Part shown: piece after piece, positions 17,384 through 26,246 of the stretch
Numbering within the stretch: position 1 is the first letter of the stretch
Layout of the letters: each line of letters starts with the position of its first letter
Source of the DNA: Chitinophaga sp. MM2321
GTDB lineage: Bacteria; Bacteroidota; Bacteroidia; Chitinophagales; Chitinophagaceae
Assembly: GCF_964033635.1 (NCBI RefSeq)
Contig: NZ_OZ035533.1
Coordinates: 3,224,001-3,288,000, forward strand
Direction: 5' to 3'
DNA: 64,000 nt
Position numbers and translations under genes: made by a program
Notes under the pieces: generated by a model
Seen by the model: the letters and a program-made list of their open reading frames with translations, nothing else
Told to the model about the DNA's origin: nothing
Databases searched by the model: none

Positions 17384-19242
17384 AATATATTGCCGGTAGC
17401 GTTCTTCGTTACCGTATCATTATAATCATCTCTCTGTACCACCAGGTAAAAGGGATAAACAGGCGCACCACCCTTTTTACTGTACCAGCATTCTACCCGG
17501 TAATCACCCTTAGGTATAAACATCTTGTCAACAGTAATACTATGAGTGGTTGTATCGGTATTATCCACTGTTACCTGGTGAGGGGCGAAGCGGATTACCA
17601 TAGTACCCGCGGCTTTGAAGCCGGATAGAAAATCAGCTTTAATATGATAATAGCCTGATTGTGCCACCTGTACATCCCAGTATCCATATATGTTTTCCTG
17701 TAGCCACATAGGAGGAAATCCTTTAGCATCATTCCTGTTTAGTATCACCAGTGGTTGTTTATCAGACCCCAGTATCGGGCGTTGTATACCAAGATGCGGG
17801 CTCTCCAACGCATTCGAAAGCCATTTGTCAAAAGCATTTTTCAGATCAGCAGCTACTTGTGTGTGCCCGGACAGGATATTTTTTGTTTCCAGGGAATCGT
17901 TCCTGATATCATATACTTCCAATGCACTCAATGGGGAAGATGCAGCGGTATGCCCTACCAGTTTATAATCACCTTTCCGTACAGCAATATTTCTATAAGC
18001 TTCAGGATATCCTCTTTGCCAATAGAAGAATAAGTACCTGTTTTTAAATATATCCATGACGTTACCGGGGTTTCTTCCTTCCAACAAGGGCAGAAAGCTG
18101 ATACCGTCTATTTGCTGCTCACCTTTTTTTGCAGGTATATCAAGCATATCCAACAGGGTGGGCAATACATCAATACCCGCAAGCGTTTCAGGGATCTTAC
18201 CAGCCTTAAAGCCTTTATAATAAAAGAAACAAGGAACTTTTATCCCGCCTTCATATACACTTGCTTTTTGCCCTCTTAGTCCCAGTTTGAATCTTGGTTG
18301 AGCCGGGCCATTATCCGACATAAAAATGACCAGGGTATTATCCAGCAATCCCTCCTGCCGTAGTGAAGCCATTATTCTCCCGACATTATCATCAATATTC
18401 GTGACCATACCATATACCCGCTTAGCCGCTTCTATATTCTGTGCATTCATCTCAGGCAGCATTAACTCCCTGCCTGCTTGCTTCATGTCTTTGTCCAGGT
18501 TCCTGTATAAGTCGTAATATTTCTGTGGCACCTGCAATGGGGCATGAGGAGCATTGAAAGCCAGGTAAACGAAAAAGGGTTGTTTTTTATGCTGTTGAAT
18601 AAAAGAGATGGCTCCATCCGTAAATCCATCTGAACAATATTGATTTGTTTTTACCGGAATATTATTGCTGTATAATACAGGTCCGAAGTAAGCACTGTCT
18701 TTGCGGGAGAAATTAGCTACATCTCCCGGCTGGGCTAATCCTCCGCCATCGAAAACCAGGGATTCATCAAATCCCTGGTCAACGGGGCGGAAGGGATAAT
18801 TATCTCCTAAATGCCATTTACCGAAAATCGCTGTTGTATATTTTTTCTCTTTCAGATATTCTGCTATTGTCACTTCCCGGCTATCCATGATAGCACCTCC
18901 ATTATAAGTATCATGCATCCCTGTTTTTATGGAATACCTACCGGTCATCAGGGTAGCGCGTGTAGGCGCACAAACGGGGCACACGTAAAAATTACTGAGT
19001 TGTGTGCTGTGCATAGCCAGGGAATCAATATGCGGCGTTTTAATAAAAGGATTATGCAGGTATCCGATATCTCCTATGCCCTGGTCATCCGTAAGAATGA
19101 GAATAATATTCGGTTTCGGTGTTACAGCGGAATGCCTGCCCTGTGCTATCGCAACAGCACTTCCGGACAATAAGAGCATGAAGAGCATCCATTGAGAAGC
19201 ATATCTGCATTTTATCTTCTCTTTTTTTCTGAAGAAAAACAT
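17380..19242 (-). CDS. S1-family sulfatase with C-terminal beta extension
   Basis: 620 residues, longer than its neighbours. A signal peptide (WMLFMLLLSGSAVAIAQ) is followed by KPNIILILTDDQGIGD with the Asp pair. The formylglycine motif is VCAPTRATLMTGRY with Cys91, where Thr replaces the more usual Ser and which is still within family variation. GKWHLGDNYPF and IFMSDNGPAQPRFKLGLRG follow. From about residue 500 a beta-rich extension (GYWDVQVAQSGYYHIKADF) resembles sugar-binding sandwich domains and may hold the enzyme on the polymer. It is the first enzyme gene after susD, separated by a 292 bp spacer that contains a long hairpin. Confidence 0.92.
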   Translation of the reverse strand: MFFFRKKEKIKCRYASQWMLFMLLLSGSAVAIAQGRHSAVTPKPNIILILTDDQGIGDIGYLHNPFIKTPHIDSLAMHSTQLSNFYVCPVCAPTRATLMTGRYSIKTGMHDTYNGGAIMDSREVTIAEYLKEKKYTTAIFGKWHLGDNYPFRPVDQGFDESLVFDGGGLAQPGDVANFSRKDSAYFGPVLYSNNIPVKTNQYCSDGFTDGAISFIQQHKKQPFFVYLAFNAPHAPLQVPQKYYDLYRNLDKDMKQAGRELMLPEMNAQNIEAAKRVYGMVTNIDDNVGRIMASLRQEGLLDNTLVIFMSDNGPAQPRFKLGLRGQKASVYEGGIKVPCFFYYKGFKAGKIPETLAGIDVLPTLLDMLDIPAKKGEQQIDGISFLPLLEGRNPGNVMDIFKNRYLFFYWQRGYPEAYRNIAVRKGDYKLVGHTAASSPLSALEVYDIRNDSLETKNILSGHTQVAADLKNAFDKWLSNALESPHLGIQRPILGSDKQPLVILNRNDAKGFPPMWLQENIYGYWDVQVAQSGYYHIKADFLSGFKAAGTMVIRFAPHQVTVDNTDTTTHSITVDKMFIPKGDYRVECWYSKKGGAPVYPFYLVVQRDDYNDTVTKNATGNIF

Positions 19243-19415
19243 AATTCTACCGGTTCAAAAAGTCAGTTTCTATCATTTATCCGGATACCCGGAGGATCAA
19301 CAATTATATTACGCCATATCAGGGCATTATATTCCAGTCCCGTCTGACAGGCAGACAGGTTAATGATCAATCAATATGATGTAATCAGGTAAGAGAAGAA
19401 ATCCTTTGAAGAATA

Positions 19416-19471
19416 TCAACAAGAAATGATCAAGAAATAACGGGTATTTCTATATTATCATTCCTTGTTGA
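19416..19471 (-). promoter_or_regulatory. Long stem-loop between susD and the sulfatase/GH genes
   Basis: The left arm at 19416-19430 pairs with 19457-19471 (15 bp with one mismatch). An inner 7 bp stem AGAAATA/TATTTCT (19433-19439, 19445-19451) closes a 5-base loop. No U-run follows on the minus strand, so it is not a standard terminator. Its place between the transporter pair and the enzymes suggests mRNA end protection, attenuation or processing (inference). Confidence 0.6.
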
Positions 19472-19534
19472 CGATTCACTTCTAACTTAAACAAACACTA
19501 AAAACTTTTTCCAATCGTTTCCTTTACCATCACC

Positions 19535-21271
19535 TTACCATCCCGGATTCTTTGTCAGGCTGGGATTCATTACAATTTCATTCATCGGGAACGGCATCAG
19601 ATAGTTTTTGTCAGGATTAAACTGATACCCGGAAGGCAACTGCGTTTTAAAAGGTTGAATATAATTTTCGTCATCTTTGGTAACCGTTTTTCCTGAGCCG
19701 TTATTCATAATGGGTTCGAAATAGGCACCCCGGAAATTCTGACCGATGATCAACTTCGCTGCTGCCCATCTTCTGATATCATCGAATCGAAAATCTTCAC
19801 CTAATAATTCTACACGGCGTTCTCTTCTGATTTCCTGTATCTGGGGTAAAAGCGTATAACCATAATCCGGCCAGTCAGGATCTGTAGTGATCGCGCTCAC
19901 CGTGAGTGGCGGCATGTTTACGCTGGTCCTTGACCGCAGCTTGTTTATCGTAATATTGGCTACTGCCTGGTCAAATTCTCCCAGTTCTGCCTTCGCTTCT
20001 GCATAGTTCAGCAACACTTCACCGTAGCGGAAAAAGACGGTAACCATATCCCATGTCTTTGCATTTTGTGTCGGGCTTTCGAGATCATATGTATAAAACT
20101 TCTGGCTGGTATAACCGGTAGGTTGGTACTGCCCTGCTGCATCTACTGTGGTAAATGGATTCACGAACAGGGTTGTATCACCTTTTGCTGAAATTCTGTA
20201 GATCTCTCCTGGCGTGAATACGGACATATCCAACCGTGGGTCCCTGTTTTTTCCGATGTCAGCCAAAGATTGCTCCCCCTGATAAAGTGGGCTCACACTG
20301 ATAGGCAGACCATCTGTGCAGAGGAAGCTTCTGATGGCTGACCGTGTATAGCCTACTTTATGCGGCCATTGGTTGATATCAGGGTTACCAAATATTTCTC
20401 TTCCTCCTCCACCAAACTTCAGGTTACTGAACTGACGCGCAAAGATGACTTCTTTGACAGGAATCTGCGCACCAGCAATAGTATGGTCATTATGTACCTT
20501 TTGGAAATCATCGTCCAACGTATAGCCGTAGTTATCGATTAACAATTTAGCTGCATCGGCGGCCACACGCAGAAACCGGGTATAATCACCGCCTTGCACG
20601 CCAAACGGTGTACCATTATGGTATTTCTCCCATGTTCCCTCAAAAAGTGCGATCCTTGATTTGAATGCCAGGGCGGCGTCTTTGTTGATACGTTGATATT
20701 CATTACTCAGCTTGAGCTGATCTTTTGTCTTTAACAGGCCAATGGCTTTATCCAGGTCTGAAAGAATAAAGTCAGCCACTGAATCACGCCGCGACCTGAG
20801 TACGTACAACTGTTCATCAGTGCTCTTTAGCGGTTCTTTAACCAGTTGGGCATCTCCTACTCTTTTCAGTACATCAAAATAGTGCCATGCCCTTATAAAA
20901 TAAGCTTCTCCCTTGTATTGATTGCCGTCAGCCTCTGTCACCTTATCCATATTGGCAATCATAATGTTGACGTTCCTGATGTTGGTGTAATACGATCCGA
21001 TGGCATCCGCTGTTGGCTGGGTAAGCCCGTTCATCCAGGTAGAGGCCCCGTCGGTTGACAACGCATTATCAGAACCGTCGTCCATTGTATACTGGTTCTT
21101 CCATGAGTTGAGGTATAAGTTGTTCACATAGAGTTGCAGGTCATTGGCAGTCTTCCAGAATTCAGGTTCTGAGATCGTGTCCTGCGGCGCACGATCCAGG
21201 AAATCTTTACTACAACCTGCAACAAATGTTACTAAAACAAAGAACGATATTATAGATTTTAACTTTTTCAT
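19535..21271 (-). CDS. SusD/RagB family surface glycan-binding lipoprotein
   Basis: 578 residues from the ATG at 21269-21271, which begins MKKLKSIISFFVLVTFVAGC, a textbook lipoprotein signal with a +1 Cys. A longer in-frame start would put 28 charged residues in front and is rejected. The following KDFLDRAPQDTISEPEFWKT is the standard SusD opening, and the RagB/SusD C-terminal region includes LRSRTSVNMPPL and RRERRVELLGEDFRFDDIRRW. SusD forms the lid over the SusC barrel and captures oligosaccharides at the cell surface. It is 28 bp downstream of susC. The ligand is not predictable from sequence. Confidence 0.95.
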   Translation of the reverse strand: MKKLKSIISFFVLVTFVAGCSKDFLDRAPQDTISEPEFWKTANDLQLYVNNLYLNSWKNQYTMDDGSDNALSTDGASTWMNGLTQPTADAIGSYYTNIRNVNIMIANMDKVTEADGNQYKGEAYFIRAWHYFDVLKRVGDAQLVKEPLKSTDEQLYVLRSRRDSVADFILSDLDKAIGLLKTKDQLKLSNEYQRINKDAALAFKSRIALFEGTWEKYHNGTPFGVQGGDYTRFLRVAADAAKLLIDNYGYTLDDDFQKVHNDHTIAGAQIPVKEVIFARQFSNLKFGGGGREIFGNPDINQWPHKVGYTRSAIRSFLCTDGLPISVSPLYQGEQSLADIGKNRDPRLDMSVFTPGEIYRISAKGDTTLFVNPFTTVDAAGQYQPTGYTSQKFYTYDLESPTQNAKTWDMVTVFFRYGEVLLNYAEAKAELGEFDQAVANITINKLRSRTSVNMPPLTVSAITTDPDWPDYGYTLLPQIQEIRRERRVELLGEDFRFDDIRRWAAAKLIIGQNFRGAYFEPIMNNGSGKTVTKDDENYIQPFKTQLPSGYQFNPDKNYLMPFPMNEIVMNPSLTKNPGW

Positions 21272-21299
21272 GTTTTGACGTTTTTGCTTAATTCTTCCA

Positions 21300-24200
21300 T
21301 TAAAAAGTAACATTACAACCAAAGGAAAATACCTTCTGTAGCGGGTAATTACCATAGTTGCTTAGTTCCGGGTCGAAAAACATAAACTTCGTGCTGGTAA
21401 AAAGATTTTCACCGGAGAAGTAGAAACGAAGCTGGCTGGCTTTGATTTTACTGATCAGCGAAGCAGGAAGGCTGTAACCGAGTTGTAAAGATTTCAGCCG
21501 CAAATAGGCTTTGTTTTGCAAATAACGATCAGTGGTAGCTTTGTTCATAGTAGTACGCGCTGTTGTTGCGCCACCGAAATAGGGTTTCGGGAAATAGGCA
21601 TTGGGGTTATCGGGCCGCCAGTAGTCTTCCTGCCCTTGTAATATCACAACGCCTCCTTCACCCTGGCTTGGGCCCCAGAATGCATTCTGCACGCCGCCAC
21701 CGGGCCATATAGCCTGTTTGCCTACACCCTGTATCATAAAGCTCAGATCGATCCCCTTGTAGTTGGCTCCTGCATATATACCGTATTTATACCGGGCTTG
21801 ACTGTTACCGATGACAGTAAGATCACCATGATCATCTGCCGTTTTCTTCCCGTCGTTAATCACGTTATCTCCATTCATGTCGCGGTATTTTACGTCGCCT
21901 GGTGTCCAGTTACCGCTAAAAATATAGGATTGATTTACGCCCCGTTTCGTCACCTCTTCCTCAGACTGATAAAGTCCGTCTGTTTTATATCCCCAGATCT
22001 CACCAATAACCTGGCCTTTATAAAAAGTACTCAACAGGTTCAGTGGATTGTTGTAACTGGTTACCACAGAACGGTGGTCAGACATGTTAACATTGATAAA
22101 ATAGCTGAAGCCTTTGCTCAGGGATTGTTTCCAGTTGACCTGTACTTCCCATCCCCTTGTTCTTAAAGAGCCATCATTATTTCTCGGTACTGTTCCACCA
22201 TATATCTGTGGCGTTGCCATTCCGGGTCCAACCAGGTTATTGATGTCTGACTGGTACCAATCGGCTGCGATATATAACCTGTTATCGAACATATACATAT
22301 CCAGCCCGACATCTTTCGTATTTACCTTTTCCCAGGTAAGATTCGTGGTGGTTTCATTCGGAGGCAGTACAAGGAAAGATCTTTCTGCTCCCAGCAGGTA
22401 ATTCCCTATCGAGTTTGTCATGAGCGGTACATACAGGTAATTAGCCACGTTCTGATTCCCGATAGAACCCCATGATCCGCGGAACTTCATCATGCTGATG
22501 TGTTCTTTGAGGGGGAAGAAATTTTCTTTGGCGATATTATAACCAACAGAAACAGAAGGGAACGTTCCCCAGCGACTGTCGGGTGCAAACCTGGAAGAAC
22601 CGTCTCTGCGTACGTTTGCTTCAAACAGGTATTTCTCATTAAAATTATAATTGAGTCTGCCGAAATAGCTCTGCGTTGCCCAATGTCCTTTATCATCAGC
22701 CGGTGTTTTCACCCCAACCGAAGTACTTAAGGAGGGCACATTATCGGTCAGCAAATAAGTAGCATTACCACTAATGCCGAAGATCGTCTGCAATTCCTGC
22801 TGGTACCCTACCAATCCGCCGATGTAATGCCCACCAATTTGCCGGTAATAGGTGCTCGTAATATTGGGGGAAGTATAGGTGGATGTACGGGTGGTGGCTA
22901 TGTATTTGGTCTGGGTCTGGTTTAACCCATAAAGTTTGGTGGAATCAGGTTGCATCTGATAGAATGTATTCGCAATATTTGTTTGCGTATAATTTGTATA
23001 GGTATAATTATACTGCAGCGTGGTTACCCAGTTTTTAACAGGCTCCAGGTGTACATTCGGCGACAAAACCCATTGGGCGGTTTTCCGCTGTTCTTTTTCA
23101 TTCAACCCGGAGTTGATACCGGATGCATTTAAAAACCCTCCTGCCGGGTTGTGTAAAGGCAGTGTAGGGGCATTCCGGGCTACCCGGTTCATAAAGAAAT
23201 CACGGCCATCTGCACTAATATCCCAGGGGTAGCTGTCCTCAGAACCTACATACTTGGTGATCAGGCCCACTCTCAGCCAACTGAGTGGTGTTGATTCAAT
23301 CCTTCCGCTCAATGTTTTCCTGGTATATTGTTCGGAAGCATATCTTGAAATACCGTCTTCATGGAAGAAGCCACCGGATAAAGCATAGCTGATGTTTTTA
23401 CCGGATCCTGAAATACTGATGTTATGCGTTTGTCTGATGGCATTTTTCTTAAATAATACATCATACCAATCGGTATTCGCGTTCGCGCCTAAACCCGAAC
23501 CGGTAAAATTCCATCCGGTTCCGGTGGTATTTGGAACGGCTCCGGGTGTATTCTCCGGATCCTGCATATATTGCCTGATCCTATCGATAGCCTCCTGGGT
23601 ATAGGGCTGGGCTATGCCAGTATTTACTGCCGCGGAATCCAGTATTAATGCAAAACTAAGAGCATCCACCTGCCGGGGGAAGGTAGTTGGTTGTGCGAGG
23701 GCATAGTTATAGGAATAAGAGACCTTCATACCGCCACCTTCCGTTCCGGTTTTTGTGGTGATCAGGATAACCCCATATGCAGCCCTGGCGCCGTAGATAG
23801 CGGTAGAAGCAGCATCTTTTAATATTGAAATAGATTTAACATTGTTTGGGTCCACATCGTTCAGATCCATCGGAACACCATCTACCAGTACAAATGGCTG
23901 TCCTAATGTAAAAGACGCTCCGCCCGCGGAATTTGACAATGAGCCCAGGCCACGGATATTGACAGAATTGCCTACTCCCGGTTGTCCTGAAGACGTAGTT
24001 GCCTGGATATTTAACCCGGGCACTGCGCCCTGCAACACCTGTTCCAGGTTAGACGCCGGCCTGTCCGCCAGTTGTTCACCGCTGATCTGGGTGATCGCTC
24101 CTGTGAGGTTTTCTTTCTTCTGAACACCATATCCAACAGTGACCAATTCATTCAAAACGGATACACTTTTCACCAGGACCACATCAATACCTGAGCGGCC

Positions 24201-24806
24201 GTTTACGGCCTTTTCCAGCCTGGTGTAGCCGATGAAAGAGAATACCAGCGTACCGCTGCCATTCTCCAGGGTAAGGGAATAGTGCCCGTTTGCATCGGTA
24301 GCAGTGCCTTTGGATTGGCCCTTCAGTCCCACACTTACGCCCGACAAGGGATCGCCCGACTCATCGGTGACCCTGCCTTTGACCACAAATGGAGGAACAG
24401 CAACTATTCCCCGTAATGCCATGTTTACGGGTAACGCCACTTCCGGCAGTACTACCACCGTCTTGTTTTCAATACGATAGTTCAGCGGATAATTCTTAAA
24501 ACAGATAGCGAGGATTTGCGGGACAGTAGCATCCTGCACAGATACGCTTACAGACGGCGCATTCTTTACATCTTCGTCGTTGTACAGAAACTGGTAATCC
24601 GTTTCCTGCTGGATGACACTGAGTACCTCGGACAGTTTCACGTCCTTGAGGTTCAAGGTAAGTTTCGTCTCCTGCGAATAACCTGTTGCATATAAATTTA
24701 CTACACATGCCAGGGTCAAAAATACAGTAATACGCATGGCGCGGAGAATTAATGCCGTCATGCCACGCCCGGCAAACCGGCCTTGGATAAATAGATTTTT
24801 CTGCAT
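21300..24806 (-). CDS. SusC/RagA TonB-dependent outer-membrane transporter with STN domain
   Basis: 1168 residues. Signal sequence, then an STN domain (about 45-105, LTLNLKDVKLSEVLSVIQQETDYQFLY), a carboxypeptidase-regulatory-like domain (about 130-210, VKGRVTDESGDPLSGVSVGLKG), the plug (about 225-340, ADRPASNLEQVLQGAVPGLNI) and a 22-strand barrel ending in YPLQKVFSFGCNVTF. It imports oligosaccharides across the outer membrane using TonB energy. The STN domain is the part that in such systems signals to the FecR anti-sigma factor when substrate is bound; the presence of FecR and sigma genes just upstream fits that circuit. It forms a stable pair with the SusD encoded next. Confidence 0.96.
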   Translation of the reverse strand: MQKNLFIQGRFAGRGMTALILRAMRITVFLTLACVVNLYATGYSQETKLTLNLKDVKLSEVLSVIQQETDYQFLYNDEDVKNAPSVSVSVQDATVPQILAICFKNYPLNYRIENKTVVVLPEVALPVNMALRGIVAVPPFVVKGRVTDESGDPLSGVSVGLKGQSKGTATDANGHYSLTLENGSGTLVFSFIGYTRLEKAVNGRSGIDVVLVKSVSVLNELVTVGYGVQKKENLTGAITQISGEQLADRPASNLEQVLQGAVPGLNIQATTSSGQPGVGNSVNIRGLGSLSNSAGGASFTLGQPFVLVDGVPMDLNDVDPNNVKSISILKDAASTAIYGARAAYGVILITTKTGTEGGGMKVSYSYNYALAQPTTFPRQVDALSFALILDSAAVNTGIAQPYTQEAIDRIRQYMQDPENTPGAVPNTTGTGWNFTGSGLGANANTDWYDVLFKKNAIRQTHNISISGSGKNISYALSGGFFHEDGISRYASEQYTRKTLSGRIESTPLSWLRVGLITKYVGSEDSYPWDISADGRDFFMNRVARNAPTLPLHNPAGGFLNASGINSGLNEKEQRKTAQWVLSPNVHLEPVKNWVTTLQYNYTYTNYTQTNIANTFYQMQPDSTKLYGLNQTQTKYIATTRTSTYTSPNITSTYYRQIGGHYIGGLVGYQQELQTIFGISGNATYLLTDNVPSLSTSVGVKTPADDKGHWATQSYFGRLNYNFNEKYLFEANVRRDGSSRFAPDSRWGTFPSVSVGYNIAKENFFPLKEHISMMKFRGSWGSIGNQNVANYLYVPLMTNSIGNYLLGAERSFLVLPPNETTTNLTWEKVNTKDVGLDMYMFDNRLYIAADWYQSDINNLVGPGMATPQIYGGTVPRNNDGSLRTRGWEVQVNWKQSLSKGFSYFINVNMSDHRSVVTSYNNPLNLLSTFYKGQVIGEIWGYKTDGLYQSEEEVTKRGVNQSYIFSGNWTPGDVKYRDMNGDNVINDGKKTADDHGDLTVIGNSQARYKYGIYAGANYKGIDLSFMIQGVGKQAIWPGGGVQNAFWGPSQGEGGVVILQGQEDYWRPDNPNAYFPKPYFGGATTARTTMNKATTDRYLQNKAYLRLKSLQLGYSLPASLISKIKASQLRFYFSGENLFTSTKFMFFDPELSNYGNYPLQKVFSFGCNVTF

Positions 24807-24850
24807 ACTTTCGTACGATTAAGGGTAGATAATACCTGTTCACTCTCGCT

Positions 24851-24872
24851 TGCCTAAGCGTTAGCCTAGGCA
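24851..24872. repeat. Nested palindrome in susC upstream region
   Basis: TGCCTA (24851-24856) pairs with TAGGCA (24867-24872), and inside the region CTAAGCGTTAG is itself palindromic. It lies 45 bp upstream of the susC start. It could be a protein-binding site or a leader hairpin; no function is shown. Confidence 0.4.
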
Positions 24873-24910
24873 GGTTTCAACCGGAATGAACAGATTATTT
24901 CGACTTTGAT

Positions 24911-24942
24911 CCGGGAATGTAGCCGCATTCCCGGTTTTTTTT
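24911..24942 (+). terminator. Terminator-like hairpin reading on the + strand, in the fecR-susC gap
   Basis: A perfect 9 bp stem CCGGGAATG/CATTCCCGG with a 6-base loop is followed by eight T residues (24935-24942) on the + strand. All neighbouring genes are on the minus strand, where no U-run follows the stem. It would therefore stop transcription running antisense to susC. Confidence 0.55.
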
Positions 24943-24958
24943 GGTTGATATTTACGTG

Positions 24959-26164
24959 TTATTTCTTTACATGCAATTCATTGTCTTTAAATGTAAACCC
25001 TACTTTCCCTGTTAGTTCTATTAAATGTAAAATACCGGTTATCTCCTCGTATCGCCGGATACGCCCGGTGAAGTGGAACAAGGTATCTACGCCGTCATCA
25101 TACTTCACTTCTATATTATACCATCGCGATAATTTCCGCATCAGGCTTCCCAAAGATTCACTATCAAAAATAAACATGCCGTTTTTCCATGCTAATGCGG
25201 CTTCTATATTGACCTTATTTACCTGGATCTTACGATCGTTTTTCGTGATCACCGCTTCATAACCTGGTTTTAATATTACCCCGTTACTTTTTTCTGCAGA
25301 CTGACCAACACCATTAATTAAAACTGATCCTTCCGCTAAAGCTGTTTTCTGGATGGGATCATCCGGATAGGAGCTCACATTAAACTTTGTTCCCAACACG
25401 GTAATATCCATCTTGTCTGCATTTACCATAAAAGGGTGTGCTGCATCTTTTGCTACTTCAAAATATGCCTCCCCACTCAAATATACTTTCCGTTCTTTCC
25501 CGTTGAACTGTGTCGGATAACGTAATGATGATGCAGCATTCAGCCATACTTTTGTGCCGTCCGACAACTCTATCCGGTATTCACCGCCACGGGGTGTTAC
25601 CAGCGTGTTATACAACGTTTCCGTGTGAAGATCCCCGGAACCGGATACATAACTCAGCGCACTTGAATGGTTGCGTACTTTTGTACCATCTTTTTCCGTG
25701 ATGGCTTCCTGAAGACTATCGGTCAGGTTGATTTTTTTGCCATTTGCCAAAGTCAGTTGCGCTACTTTTCCCTGCGGCAAAATATGCACATTGGCTAAAG
25801 CCTTTGTTTCTTTCTGTCCCTGCCCGCTGAAGAAATACCATCCTGCTCCGCAAATTAAAATAAACGGCAAGAGTATAGCAGCATACCGCAGTGCCTTGTG
25901 AACGACCATCCGCCCCGGCAGTTGTTTCCCGGTAATCTTTGCTGATAGCCGTTTCCAGTATATTCTTTTATCCTTATTACTCTCCCAGTATTGTACCTGC
26001 TCTTCCAGGTAAAGCGGATTTGTCAGGCGCTCCCAAAGCTTTTTATTTTCATCGCTCTCTGCTACCCACGCTTCCAGTTGCGCTGCTTCCTCTGAAGACA
26101 ATTCAGCCCTCAGAAACTTACCAATCAATCCGGCTATTTCATAATATCGTTCGTTCTGTATCAT
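24959..26164 (-). CDS. FecR family anti-sigma factor
   Basis: 401 residues. An N-terminal cytoplasmic region (IAGLIGKFLRAELSSEEAAQLEAW, the sigma-binding part in this family) is followed by a single membrane segment near 90-110 (LRYAAILLPFILICGAGWYFF), a periplasmic FecR domain (about 175-290, TPRGGEYRIELSDGTKVWLNAASSLRYP) and a C-terminal DUF4974-type domain (FIFDSESLGSLMRKLSRWYN). It holds the ECF sigma factor inactive until the SusC STN domain signals. Unusually, a GH28-like gene separates it from its sigma factor. Its leader (26174-26212) shares two sequence blocks with that of the GH28 gene. Confidence 0.93.
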   Translation of the reverse strand: MIQNERYYEIAGLIGKFLRAELSSEEAAQLEAWVAESDENKKLWERLTNPLYLEEQVQYWESNKDKRIYWKRLSAKITGKQLPGRMVVHKALRYAAILLPFILICGAGWYFFSGQGQKETKALANVHILPQGKVAQLTLANGKKINLTDSLQEAITEKDGTKVRNHSSALSYVSGSGDLHTETLYNTLVTPRGGEYRIELSDGTKVWLNAASSLRYPTQFNGKERKVYLSGEAYFEVAKDAAHPFMVNADKMDITVLGTKFNVSSYPDDPIQKTALAEGSVLINGVGQSAEKSNGVILKPGYEAVITKNDRKIQVNKVNIEAALAWKNGMFIFDSESLGSLMRKLSRWYNIEVKYDDGVDTLFHFTGRIRRYEEITGILHLIELTGKVGFTFKDNELHVKK

Positions 26165-26173
26165 ATGCGTGAT

Positions 26174-26212
26174 TATAATAGAAACAACCTCAAATGAAAA
26201 AGGGGTGAAAAG
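26174..26212 (-). promoter_or_regulatory. Shared leader element, copy in front of fecR
   Basis: On the minus strand it reads CTTTTCACCC-N13-GGTTGTTTCTATTATA. The same two blocks with the same 13-base gap occur at 27718-27756 before the GH28 gene. It ends about 10 bp before the fecR start codon. It could be an ECF-sigma promoter or an mRNA leader element; the sequence alone does not decide. Confidence 0.6.
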
Positions 26213-26246
26213 GAAAAAAAATATTTTTACATCCCGGTAAAAGGGC

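Noticed and set aside
19407..19418. TGA-N6-TCA match in the spacer after susD
   Set aside because: It stands alone, overlaps the long hairpin and has no partner at 22 bp or promoter element. Treated as background.
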